NCBI RefSeq assembly: GCF_002216855.1
Contig: NZ_CP022355.1
Location: forward strand, 124,001 to 188,000
Direction: 5' to 3'
From: Paraphotobacterium marinum
GTDB lineage: Bacteria > Pseudomonadota > Gammaproteobacteria > Enterobacterales > Vibrionaceae
Length of the DNA stretch: 64,000 nucleotides
The notes under the pieces are model-generated. The model was not told the DNA's origin. It saw nothing but the letters and a program-made list of their open reading frames with translations, and did not search any database. The position numbers were made by a program, and so were the translations under genes. Below are positions 19,879 to 28,458 of the stretch, one piece after another. How positions within the stretch are numbered: position 1 is the first letter of the stretch; every line of letters starts with the position of its first letter.

Positions 19879-21352
19879 CGATGGTCCAGATTGGACGTTT
19901 GATTTAATCAAAGAATATCAAAAACAAATAGACCGAGTAGCAAAGATTTATAAATTAGAAACTTACGATAATCAAATAGAAATAATTACTGCTGAACAAA
20001 TGATGGATGCCTATTCTAGTATTGGAATGCCAATTAATTATAATCACTGGTCATTCGGCAAAAAGTTTATTGAGACTGAACAGGGATACAAGCATGGACA
20101 AATGGGACTTGCATATGAAATAGTAATTAATTCTGATCCCTGTATAGCTTATTTAATGGAAGAAAATACAATAACCATGCAAGCACTAGTTATTGCACAT
20201 GCCTGCTATGGACATAATTCTTTTTTTAAAAATAATTACCTTTTCAAATCATGGACTGATGCAAGTAGTATTGTTGATTATTTACTTTTTGCAAAAAACT
20301 ATATAAATGAATGTGAAGAAAAGTATGGTGTGGTTGCTGTTGAAGAAATTATAGACTCATGTCATGCACTAATGAATTATGGAGTAGATAGATATCAAAG
20401 ACCAGATAAGCTTTCTCTTAATGAAGAAAAAGCAAGACAAAAAGATCGTGAAGACTATCTTCAGACTCAAGTAAACTCCCTATGGAGAACATTACCTCAA
20501 AATAAATCAAACTTTAGTTATCAAGAAAAATCTTTTCCTGAAGAGCCTCAAGAAAATATTTTATACTTTATTGAAAAAAATGCGCCTATTCTTGAATCTT
20601 GGCAAAGGGAAATTATTAGAATTATAAGAAAAATAAGCCAATACTTTTATCCACAAAAGCAAACTCAGGTTATGAATGAAGGATGGGCTTCCTTTTGGCA
20701 TTATACTCTATTGAATCATCTATATGATGACAAAATAGTCAGTGATAAATTTATTTTAGAATTTCTCCATAGTCATACCAATGTAGTATCACAACCAAGC
20801 TATAATAGCCCTTACTATAATGGCATAAATCCATACGCTTTAGGGTTTTCCATGTTTAAGGATATTAAAAGAATATGCGAAAATCCCACTGATGAAGATA
20901 AGTTATGGTTTCCTGATTTAATTGGCTCCAATTGGCTAGATTCGCTTCATTTTGCTATGCGAAACTTCAAAGATGAAAGCTTTATAAGTCAATATCTTTC
21001 CCCTAAAGTAATGAGAGATTTTAAATTTTTTTCAATAAACGATGATGAAAAAAACAACTTTATTGAAATTAACGCAATACATAATGAAGAGGGTTACAAA
21101 ATTATAAGAGAAAACTTATCACAGCAATATAATTTAAGTTCACTTGAACCTAATATACAAGTATCTAAAGTAAATTTAAAAGGTGACAGATCGCTGACTT
21201 TACAATATGTACCTCAAAATCAAATCCCTCTTCATAAAAGTTATAAAGAGGTCTTAAAACATGTCCATAGACTTTGGGGTTTTGATGTTATCCTTGAAGA
21301 ATTACTTCCAAATGGGTCTTACAAAATATTAGATACATGTCCTACTCGCTGA
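19856..21352 (+). CDS. ycgB: SpoVR family protein YcgB
   Basis: SpoVR/YcgB family, 498 aa (E. coli 510), linked by context to the PrkA-YeaH system; the biochemical role is not established. The start is ATG 19856, just before the family N-terminal motif [13 protein letters not shown]. Highly conserved blocks follow: [73 protein letters not shown], and the C-terminal [16 protein letters not shown]. The start overlaps the repaired yeaH stop by 23 bp. The reading frame of ycgB itself is clean. Confidence 0.93.
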   Translation: MEKYSKLSDGPDWTFDLIKEYQKQIDRVAKIYKLETYDNQIEIITAEQMMDAYSSIGMPINYNHWSFGKKFIETEQGYKHGQMGLAYEIVINSDPCIAYLMEENTITMQALVIAHACYGHNSFFKNNYLFKSWTDASSIVDYLLFAKNYINECEEKYGVVAVEEIIDSCHALMNYGVDRYQRPDKLSLNEEKARQKDREDYLQTQVNSLWRTLPQNKSNFSYQEKSFPEEPQENILYFIEKNAPILESWQREIIRIIRKISQYFYPQKQTQVMNEGWASFWHYTLLNHLYDDKIVSDKFILEFLHSHTNVVSQPSYNSPYYNGINPYALGFSMFKDIKRICENPTDEDKLWFPDLIGSNWLDSLHFAMRNFKDESFISQYLSPKVMRDFKFFSINDDEKNNFIEINAIHNEEGYKIIRENLSQQYNLSSLEPNIQVSKVNLKGDRSLTLQYVPQNQIPLHKSYKEVLKHVHRLWGFDVILEELLPNGSYKILDTCPTR

Positions 21353-21464
21353 GACCGATAATTTTTCAAAAAGCAGAATATGGAATTTTTGAGAAATAAT
21401 ATACTTGCATTTTAATTAATTACAGTTAAAATGCACAATAATAGTTTCAAACCCATTCCTATAC

Positions 21465-21985
21465 ATGCCGAATTCATTAAATAAACTAATTAAAAATAGG
21501 CTATTTTGGCTAGTCTTGTTTTCAATATCTCTACTTTCTATTCTATTTGCTATATTTCTACAAAATTTTAAATTAATTTATCCATGCCTCTATTGTGTTT
21601 ATGAACGAGTCGCTGTTATTGGAATAGCTCTAATTACCTTTACTCTAATTTTTTTAGTAAGACAAAAAAAATAAACTTTTTATTGATGTTAGTTTTACTC
21701 ATTACTGCTACGAAAGGTGCTTTGCTTAATATTGAACATATACAGCTTGAATTACACCCTCCACTATTCTCTGCTTGTTCACAAGAAACAAATTATTTTC
21801 CAAAAAGTTTCCCTCTTAATGAATGGTTCCCATCCTTATTTAAAAGTTATGGTGATTGTTCAATGGTAAAGTGGAGCTTTTTCAATATTCCTCTAACTCA
21901 CTGGTTACTCTTATTTTTTATACTTTATATTTTAGTGAGTATTGTGGGTTTAATATCATTAATATTAGATAATAAAAAACGATAA
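21465..21985 (+). CDS. dsbB: disulfide bond formation protein B (frame interrupted)
   Basis: Inner-membrane quinone-dependent oxidase that reoxidises DsbA. The first redox pair is PCLYCVYER in the first periplasmic loop; the second pair is formed by Cys in SACSQET and in YGDCSMVKWSFF. Four membrane helices are visible. The frame breaks at the A8 run 21664-21671: one more A reads LVRQKKINFLLMLVLLIT and gives 173 aa (E. coli 176). Both halves are otherwise well conserved. Convergent with ycgN 2 bp away. Confidence 0.9.
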
Positions 21986-21987
21986 GT

Positions 21988-22410
21988 TTATTCATGTTTT
22001 TCGATTATATGATCTTCAATACATGAAACATCACATTCATGTATTAATCGAACAGGTATTTTCTTACCAATAATTTTGCTTTTAGTTTTTAAATAGTGAT
22101 TTTTAGGTAAATCTCCATGCTCTTTTAGGTAAATGTAAGCGCAACTATCTGGTAACCAATTAAAGTCATCTATATTTTCTGCAGTTAGTTGTATGCATGA
22201 AGAATTGAGGTGAAATCTATTTTCATAATTTGAACACTGCCGAGTCTCTAGATCTAAAAGATTACATGCAACATTAGTATAAAAAAGCTCATTAGTATCA
22301 TCGTCAATAATTTTATGCAAACAACATAAGCCACACTTATCGCAGATAGCATCCCACTCTTGACTGGTCAGTTTTTTAATATCTTTTGTTTGCCAAAAAT
22401 TTTCTTTCAT
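21988..22410 (-). CDS. ycgN: YcgN family cysteine cluster protein (UPF0260)
   Basis: A conserved protein of unknown function with a Cys cluster, CDKCGLCCLHKIIDDD (about residues 24-39), and later Cys in CNLLDLETRQCSNY, consistent with metal or Fe-S binding. The family tryptophan and proline signature WLPDSCAYIYL is present. It is 140 aa from ATG 22410 (E. coli about 153). An upstream TTG is possible but adds only two residues. Convergent with dsbB. Confidence 0.88.
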   Translation of the reverse strand: MKENFWQTKDIKKLTSQEWDAICDKCGLCCLHKIIDDDTNELFYTNVACNLLDLETRQCSNYENRFHLNSSCIQLTAENIDDFNWLPDSCAYIYLKEHGDLPKNHYLKTKSKIIGKKIPVRLIHECDVSCIEDHIIEKHE

Positions 22411-22504
22411 TGTCAACTCATATTAAGTTTTAACGCTAATCTAAAATATATATAAAAAAGTTAAAAAAGTGTTATTATAATATTTTTTCACATATATTTT
22501 AATT

Positions 22505-22909
22505 ATGATAACACACAGTACATTTTTAGGCTATATTCTCTGGATTTTTGGCTTTTTTGGATCACACCGATTTTACTATGGAAAGAAGATAACTGGGACA
22601 ATTTGGTTTTTTACATTAGGACTTTTTTTAATTGGTTGGTTAATAGATCTCTTTCTTATTCCATCAATGTCTAGAAGTGCAACTAATAAATATCGTTATG
22701 GTAAAGTTGATTATAACTTTTGTTGGGTCTTACTTACTTTCTTGGGTTTTTTTGGCCTACATAGATTTTATATGGGTAAATGGATAAGTGGAATAATCTA
22801 TTTTCTAACATTTGGTCTGTTTTTTATTGGTTACCTTTATGATTTATGGACTTTAAATGAACAAATTTCAAAAATTAATATTATGTATAGATATCAAAAA
22901 TATAATTAG
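22505..22909 (+). CDS. membrane protein with two TM2 domains
   Basis: 134 aa, almost entirely two copies of the TM2 domain. Copy one (about residues 7-54) has LWIFGFFGSHRFYYGKKITG and WLIDLFLIP; copy two (about 74-117) has FLGFFGLHRFYMGKWISG and YLYDLWTLNEQ. Each TM2 domain has two short membrane helices joined by a G-x-H-R-F-Y-x-G-K loop. The function of TM2 proteins in bacteria is not known. It is 10 bp upstream of a TetR regulator. Confidence 0.85.
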   Translation: MITHSTFLGYILWIFGFFGSHRFYYGKKITGTIWFFTLGLFLIGWLIDLFLIPSMSRSATNKYRYGKVDYNFCWVLLTFLGFFGLHRFYMGKWISGIIYFLTFGLFFIGYLYDLWTLNEQISKINIMYRYQKYN

Positions 22910-22919
22910 GTAATTTTAA

Positions 22920-23501
22920 ATGGCAAGAAGAAATGACCATACAAGAGAAGAATTAGTTTCCATTACAATTAATGAAGTGAATACTTTTCTAGAAAACAAA
23001 CCGTACCATGAATTAAGCCTTCGAAAGCTTGCGTCGCTAATTGGCTATGTTCCAAGTACTTTAGTAAACATATTCGGTAGTTATGATCTATTGTTATTAG
23101 AAGTGAATGCAAGGACACTTGATGAACTTTTCGTAGATATGGGGAAAGCTATATACGAAGAATCCGATCCACTTAAATCTTTACGAAAAATGGCTTATTG
23201 CTATCTCAATTTTGCTGAAAAAAATCCATACCGTTGGCAGCTCATTTTTCAGCATAAAGTTAATTCTGATAAATTGCCTGAGTGGCACTCTTTAAGAATA
23301 AATAAGTTAATTGAGATTCTAGATAATTTAGTCCATAAAGTTAGACCAAGTTTATCAAGTGATGAATTAACAGAAACAAGTCGCCTTATATGGGCATCCG
23401 TTCATGGAATTACATTGTTATCTGTTGATGATAAGCTTTTCATGAACAAAAATACTAATGGACGAATTTTGATTGATAATTTTTTTAATAATTATTTTTA
23501 A
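22920..23501 (+). CDS. TetR/AcrR family transcriptional regulator
   Basis: 193 aa. The N-terminal helix-turn-helix is seen in LSLRKLASLIGYVPSTLVNIFGSYDLL (about residues 32-58; the usual Tyr of TetR proteins is replaced here by VNIFGS). The C-terminal part with LIWASVHGITLLSVDDKLF resembles the WHG domain found in a subgroup of TetR proteins. It lies between a TM2 gene and an MFS transporter 19 bp downstream and could control the latter. The ligand is unknown. Confidence 0.8.
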   Translation: MARRNDHTREELVSITINEVNTFLENKPYHELSLRKLASLIGYVPSTLVNIFGSYDLLLLEVNARTLDELFVDMGKAIYEESDPLKSLRKMAYCYLNFAEKNPYRWQLIFQHKVNSDKLPEWHSLRINKLIEILDNLVHKVRPSLSSDELTETSRLIWASVHGITLLSVDDKLFMNKNTNGRILIDNFFNNYF

Positions 23502-23520
23502 TTAGGACAAACTCTTTCTC

Positions 23521-24801
23521 ATGGATGCGAATGATTGCAATATCTCTTTTAAAAACAAAACATTTTTGCCCTTTTTTTTAACTCAGTTTTTGGGCGCTTT
23601 CAATGATAATATATTAAGAAATGCAGTAATATTTATTTATATTTTCACAAATACAAATACTTCAACTAACTCACATATTCTTTACACTAATATTGTATTA
23701 TTTTTATTTGTATTTCCAACTTTAGTTTTATCGCCTTTAGCGGGAAAGCTTTCAGATAAATATGAAAAATCAAAATATATTCAATCATTAAAGATATTTG
23801 AAGTTTTAATAATGATCCTTGCTAGTATTTCAATTATTTGTCATTTTTACTATATAAGTTTAATCCCTATTATTTTAATTAGCATTCAATATACTTTATT
23901 TGGTCCAGTTAAATATTCGCTTCCTACAGCACTTTTTAAACAAAAGACTTTAAAAGAAGCTAATGGCTTAATAAATGCATCAACACAGTTTGCTATTTTA
24001 GTAGCATCAATGCTAGCTTCTTTTATCATTGCCGCAAAATTCATTCCAGAATATTTCATATCATGTATCCTAATTTTAACATCTATCTTAGGTTATATAT
24101 CATCAAAATATATACCAACCAACTCACCTAATGATAAAAATTTAACATTGGATTTAAATGTCTATTCTTCCATAAAACAAAATTTAAATTTAATTTATAA
24201 GAATAAAAGGATTTTTTATATAATAATCTGTCTTAGTTGGTTTTGGTTTTTATCAGTTTCTTTTATTAATATATTACCTATGTTAGTTGACACTTTGTTA
24301 AATACCGATAACAATGGAAAAATATTTTCTTTTATCTATATATTATTAATAATTGGTATATCAATTGGATCATTGACTTGTAAGTTCTTCAATAACGACA
24401 ATTCAAAACTAATTTGTGCTTTATCTTTGCTATTTATTTCACTAATATCATTATTTTTAGTCTTCCATAATTCTAATACTTCTGAAGTTAGAAATCTTAG
24501 TGCGGTTTTCTTTAATGGATATTTTCAACATCTTTCGATTTCTATTTTTTTTCTTGGTTTTTGTTTTGGCGTTTATTTTGTACAATTAATGTACCAACTT
24601 GAAATTAGTAGTCCTAGTAAAAAGGTTTCACAAGTTATAGCAGGGAATAATTTTTTAAATGCAATTTTTATGATTTTAAGTGCAATGTGTAGTTCTGTCA
24701 TTCTAAGTTTACTTCAAATCTCAATCATTAATTATCTTGTCATAATTTCATTTATTAATATTTTAGCTGTTATCTACTTGATAAAGTTTTATTCTGATTA
24801 A
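23521..24801 (+). CDS. MFS transporter, LplT-like
   Basis: 426 aa with about 12 hydrophobic helices. N-terminal FLPFFLTQFLGAFNDNILRNA and the segment LFGPVKYSLPTALFKQKTLKEANGLINAST are characteristic of the LplT branch of the MFS, which flips lysophospholipids across the inner membrane for reacylation by Aas. No aas-like acyltransferase is adjacent, so the substrate is an inference from family. Located between a TetR gene and alaA, all on the same strand. Confidence 0.68.
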   Translation: MDANDCNISFKNKTFLPFFLTQFLGAFNDNILRNAVIFIYIFTNTNTSTNSHILYTNIVLFLFVFPTLVLSPLAGKLSDKYEKSKYIQSLKIFEVLIMILASISIICHFYYISLIPIILISIQYTLFGPVKYSLPTALFKQKTLKEANGLINASTQFAILVASMLASFIIAAKFIPEYFISCILILTSILGYISSKYIPTNSPNDKNLTLDLNVYSSIKQNLNLIYKNKRIFYIIICLSWFWFLSVSFINILPMLVDTLLNTDNNGKIFSFIYILLIIGISIGSLTCKFFNNDNSKLICALSLLFISLISLFLVFHNSNTSEVRNLSAVFFNGYFQHLSISIFFLGFCFGVYFVQLMYQLEISSPSKKVSQVIAGNNFLNAIFMILSAMCSSVILSLLQISIINYLVIISFINILAVIYLIKFYSD

Positions 24802-24821
24802 ATAATGCTCTTGGAGATTTT

Positions 24822-26042
24822 ATGGAAAAATTATTCAATACACCCGCGAAATTTGAAAAAATATGTTATGATCTCCGAGGACCAATATTAGAAAAGGCTG
24901 AACAGCTTGAAAGTAATGATGAGAGTATAATTAAATTAAATATTGGGAATACAACTCCTTTTGGCTATTATCCGAGTAAAAACATCTTAAACTCTATTCA
25001 AACACATCTGAGTAAAAGTAGTGGCTATGGTGACTCTCAAGGATTGATTGAGGCTAGATTATCTATCAGTAATTATGTGCGGAAAAAATATAACCATGTG
25101 ATAGACAAAAAGAATATTTTTATAGGCAACGGTGTTTCTGAATTAATATTAATGTCGATGCAGGCTTTTTTAGAAAAGGGAGATGAAATTCTTGTCCCTT
25201 CACCAGACTATCCATTGTGGACTGCATCAATATCTCTTGCAGGCGGACATGCTGTCCATTATACCTGTGATTACTCTACCAACTGGTTTCCCGACTTGGA
25301 TTCAATTAAATCAAGAATATCAAAAAAAACTAAAGGGATTGTTTTAATAAATCCAAATAATCCAACGGGTGCAGTATATTCTAAATCTCTTTTACAAGAG
25401 ATAGTTAAAATCTGTAAAAAACATAACATTATCATTTTTTCAGATGAGATATATGAAAATATTTTATTCGACAATTATGTCCATCATCACGTTGCTTCAT
25501 TTTCTGATGAAGTCCCATGCATAACTTTTTCAGGACTATCTAAGTCACACCATATATGTGGATTTAGAGTTGGCTGGATGATGATAACAGACAGGAGTTT
25601 AAAGTTAAAAAAAATAAACCATGCTTTAAATATGCTAGCTTCCATGAGATTATGTCCTAACATTCCGATGCAATTTTGTATTCAACCAGCATTAGAAGAT
25701 ATTCTGTCAAAGCCAGATTACTACAGAAGTATCAACCATCAACTAGCAAAAAAAAGAGATTTATCTTGGGATTTATTAAACAAGATACCCGGTATAAGTT
25801 GTATTAAACCAAATGGCGCTCTGTATTTATTTCCAAGAATAGACAAAAAATTTTATAATATAAAAGATGATGAAAAGCTTGTATTAGATTTTTTAATTGA
25901 AAAAAAAGTATTAATAGTTCATGGTAAGGGGTTTCATTGGCATAATAATGATCACTTTCGTTTTATTTTTTTACCATCTGAAAGCATTATTCAGGAAGCC
26001 ATCGAAAGATTTAGATGTTTTTTAAAGGATTACAGTCAATAA
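24822..26042 (+). CDS. alaA: glutamate-pyruvate aminotransferase AlaA
   Basis: Fold-type I PLP aminotransferase, 406 aa, like E. coli AlaA (YfbQ, 405 aa), which makes alanine from pyruvate and glutamate. The N-terminus starting EKLFNTPAKFEKICYDLRGP, the Asn in LINPNNPTGAVY, the Asp in FSDEIYENILFD and the PLP-binding Lys in FSGLSKSHHICGFRVGW are all present. A terminator-like hairpin follows at 26053. Confidence 0.92.
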   Translation: MEKLFNTPAKFEKICYDLRGPILEKAEQLESNDESIIKLNIGNTTPFGYYPSKNILNSIQTHLSKSSGYGDSQGLIEARLSISNYVRKKYNHVIDKKNIFIGNGVSELILMSMQAFLEKGDEILVPSPDYPLWTASISLAGGHAVHYTCDYSTNWFPDLDSIKSRISKKTKGIVLINPNNPTGAVYSKSLLQEIVKICKKHNIIIFSDEIYENILFDNYVHHHVASFSDEVPCITFSGLSKSHHICGFRVGWMMITDRSLKLKKINHALNMLASMRLCPNIPMQFCIQPALEDILSKPDYYRSINHQLAKKRDLSWDLLNKIPGISCIKPNGALYLFPRIDKKFYNIKDDEKLVLDFLIEKKVLIVHGKGFHWHNNDHFRFIFLPSESIIQEAIERFRCFLKDYSQ

Positions 26043-26052
26043 ACTAAAAAAA

Positions 26053-26075
26053 TTTAGCCACATTATGTGGCTAAA
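26053..26075 (-). terminator. terminator between alaA and ppiD
   Basis: Perfect 10-bp stem (TTTAGCCACA 26053-26062 and its complement 26066-26075) with a 3-nt loop. On the minus strand it is followed by a run of T (bases 26047-26052 are A on the plus strand), so it best serves ppiD; on the plus strand it may also end alaA. Confidence 0.8.
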
Positions 26076-26096
26076 AACTTTTAAACATTAACTTAA

Positions 26097-27935
26097 TTAA
26101 TTAATGTTTTTAACTTCAATCTTAGCTTTTTCTCTGAGAGCTGTAATTAAAGATGCTTGATTAATATTATTTCTAAGTTGAACTAATGAGTTACTAACCT
26201 CATCTAACGAGTTAATATTACCTTTAGGATAAATAATATTATTAAGTTTTATAATAAATACTGTTCCAGAGTTATTTTTATAATAAGAGTATTTACCCTT
26301 TTCTGCTATGTTGAAAGATGCCTCAACTAATTTTTGATTGCTAGCATTTATATTATTTCTAGAAACTTCAATAGGTGTATTAAATTTTAAAGATTTTTTG
26401 TTATCATTAAGTTCTTTTACATAATCCTGTGCCAATTTATCAGACTTTATGTTTAATGCTTGCTCGAATAACATAGATTTAATCTTTGCTTTAACTAAAT
26501 TAAAATCAATAACCTTCGGGGGTTCAACTTTAGTCAGTCTGAAGACAATTAAGTTTCCATTGGGTAACTGAATAACATTTGAGTTTAATCTGCTTTTCAA
26601 AACAGTAGAACTTAAAAGTGCTTTTTTTGTTCCATTAGAGAGAATTGAAGGTGGAATATTATCAATATCAAAAGGTTTAGTTGTTTCTATCGGAAGACCT
26701 AGTTTTTTCGACGCTGGCTCCAAAGTTTTAGGATTACTGAAAGATAAATTTGAAAGCAATTGTTTTTGTTCAACTATTTTTTTATCAACTTTATCTGCTA
26801 AAATTATTTCATTAATTTCGCTTTTAACTTTTTCTAAAGATTTAATCTTTTCCGGTTTAATATCATCAAGCCTAATAATTTGATAGCCATTTGATACTTT
26901 TATGATTTTTGAAAACTCACCTATTTTATTCAAATTAAAGGCTGCTTTATCTGAAGCGGCGGGTAGATCCCCTTTACTTATCCAATTTGATAAGGTGTGT
27001 GATTTTGAGAATTTATCTTGAGAATACTGTTCTTCTAATTTTTGAAAATCTTGTTTCTCGCTTAATTTTTTTTCTATTTCTAAGGCAATATCTTTCTTGG
27101 TAACAAAAATATAACTAATTTTTATTTCTCGTGGTTCAATGTATTGACTTTTATTTTTCTCATAAAACTTTTGAATTTCTTCATTAGAAACGACCATATT
27201 TTGACTTGCATTTTTTTTCTCAACTTCAATATAAGCTGCAGTAAACTTACGTGGTTCAGTGAAGTCCTTTTTATTTGAATTATAATATTTTAAAATATTT
27301 TGGTCGCTAATTTTTATATTTTTCTTAATTTCATTGTTGTTTAATTGACTTGTGCTTATTAATCTTATTTGATTGATATAATTATTAATCTCTTGAGCAT
27401 CTCCAGGCAAATTAAACTCTGAAGAATTAATATTTTTTAAATATTGTTCTGACAAAAAGCTTTTTTTAATATATTGAGCAAACTCATCAGGTGTTAATCC
27501 TGCTCTTTGAATTAAATTACGATACGTTTGATTGTCAAAAACCCCATTTTTTGAAAATTCAGGCATTTTTAAGATAGCATCTTTAATTTGCGAATTTGTT
27601 ACTACCATGCCATTTTTTTTTGCATTCTCTTCAAGTAAATAATTATTAATTAATTCATTAATAACCTGTAATTTAATTTGTTTTTCATAAGAAGGGTTTT
27701 CTAACAGCGTTTGAAAGTAGTTACCCATCTGTGACTGCATCTGTTTAAGTTGATTTTGATAGGCACTTTCAAATTCTTCTTTACTAATTTTATGATCATC
27801 TACTTTAGCAACATAATTTTGCTTATTACCAACAACATAACTACCAATTCCTGCAAAAATAAATGATAAAATAATCAAAATAAATATTACCTTGATTACA
27901 ATATTATTAGCTCCTGCTCTCAGGTTTTCCATCAT
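26097..27935 (-). CDS. ppiD: periplasmic folding chaperone / peptidyl-prolyl isomerase PpiD
   Basis: Inner-membrane-anchored periplasmic chaperone near the Sec translocon, 612 aa (E. coli 623). N-terminal cytoplasmic stub MMENLRAGANNIVIK, one membrane helix (VIFILIILSFIFAGIGSYVVG), a SurA-like N-domain, a parvulin domain about residues 260-360 (EPREIKISYIFVTKK, KTLSNWISKGDLPAASDKAAF-type core; GEFSKIIKVSNGYQIIRLDD), and a C-terminal domain. Downstream of hupB, the usual place. It has its own terminator on each side, so it may also have its own promoter. Confidence 0.92.
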   Translation of the reverse strand: MMENLRAGANNIVIKVIFILIILSFIFAGIGSYVVGNKQNYVAKVDDHKISKEEFESAYQNQLKQMQSQMGNYFQTLLENPSYEKQIKLQVINELINNYLLEENAKKNGMVVTNSQIKDAILKMPEFSKNGVFDNQTYRNLIQRAGLTPDEFAQYIKKSFLSEQYLKNINSSEFNLPGDAQEINNYINQIRLISTSQLNNNEIKKNIKISDQNILKYYNSNKKDFTEPRKFTAAYIEVEKKNASQNMVVSNEEIQKFYEKNKSQYIEPREIKISYIFVTKKDIALEIEKKLSEKQDFQKLEEQYSQDKFSKSHTLSNWISKGDLPAASDKAAFNLNKIGEFSKIIKVSNGYQIIRLDDIKPEKIKSLEKVKSEINEIILADKVDKKIVEQKQLLSNLSFSNPKTLEPASKKLGLPIETTKPFDIDNIPPSILSNGTKKALLSSTVLKSRLNSNVIQLPNGNLIVFRLTKVEPPKVIDFNLVKAKIKSMLFEQALNIKSDKLAQDYVKELNDNKKSLKFNTPIEVSRNNINASNQKLVEASFNIAEKGKYSYYKNNSGTVFIIKLNNIIYPKGNINSLDEVSNSLVQLRNNINQASLITALREKAKIEVKNIN

Positions 27936-27960
27936 GGAACATTTCCTCTTATTTTAACTA

Positions 27961-27990
27961 AAAAATAAGAGCGCTTTAGACGCTCTTATT
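27961..27990 (-). terminator. rho-independent terminator of hupB
   Basis: 10-bp perfect stem AATAAGAGCG (27964-27973) / complement (27981-27990) with a 7-nt loop. Read on the minus strand, the stem is followed by a run of T. It separates hupB from ppiD. Confidence 0.85.
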
Positions 27991-28047
27991 ATGATTTTAT
28001 AAATTAATTTATAAGCAAATGATAACGTATTATGAAATATATATAAA

Positions 28048-28320
28048 CTAGTTTAGAGAATCTTTTAAAACTTTACCTGCTTTAAAACCTGGTACTTTTG
28101 AAGCTCTAATTTGAATTTCAGCACCTGTTTGTGGATTTCTACCTTTACGAGCAGCTCTATCCTTTACTGAAAAAGTACCAAAGCCAACTAATGCTACTGG
28201 ATCACCTTTTTTTAGGGATTCTGATACAGCTTCCATAAAAGCATCCAAAGCTCGATTTGCAGACGCTTTTGAAAGTTGTGCATCTGTTGCAATTTTTTCT
28301 ACGAGTTCACCTTTATTCAT
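28048..28320 (-). CDS. hupB: DNA-binding protein HU-beta
   Basis: Histone-like nucleoid protein of 90 aa. The family start [11 protein letters not shown], the [24 protein letters not shown]-binding arm region (as shorter blocks [15 protein letters not shown] and RNPQTG) and [14 protein letters not shown] at the end are complete. The ATG at 28320 follows GAGGAATGTT; an upstream frame start adds four non-conserved residues. It sits between lon and ppiD as in E. coli. Confidence 0.97.
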   Translation of the reverse strand: MNKGELVEKIATDAQLSKASANRALDAFMEAVSESLKKGDPVALVGFGTFSVKDRAARKGRNPQTGAEIQIRASKVPGFKAGKVLKDSLN

Positions 28321-28458
28321 AACATTCCTCATTGTTGTAAAAAAGTAATATCAAAAGTTCATTATTAAACCTTTGATATTATCAATATATAGTAAACTTT
28401 TTTTTAATCTCAATGTTTTTTAATATACGTCTAAAAAATTTTTGTTATAAATCACTTT

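Noticed and set aside
19310-21352. A natural YeaH-SpoVR fusion protein
   Set aside because: The join is created by one missing A at 19763-19766. Restoring it gives a normal yeaH end and an ATG for ycgB in a different frame.
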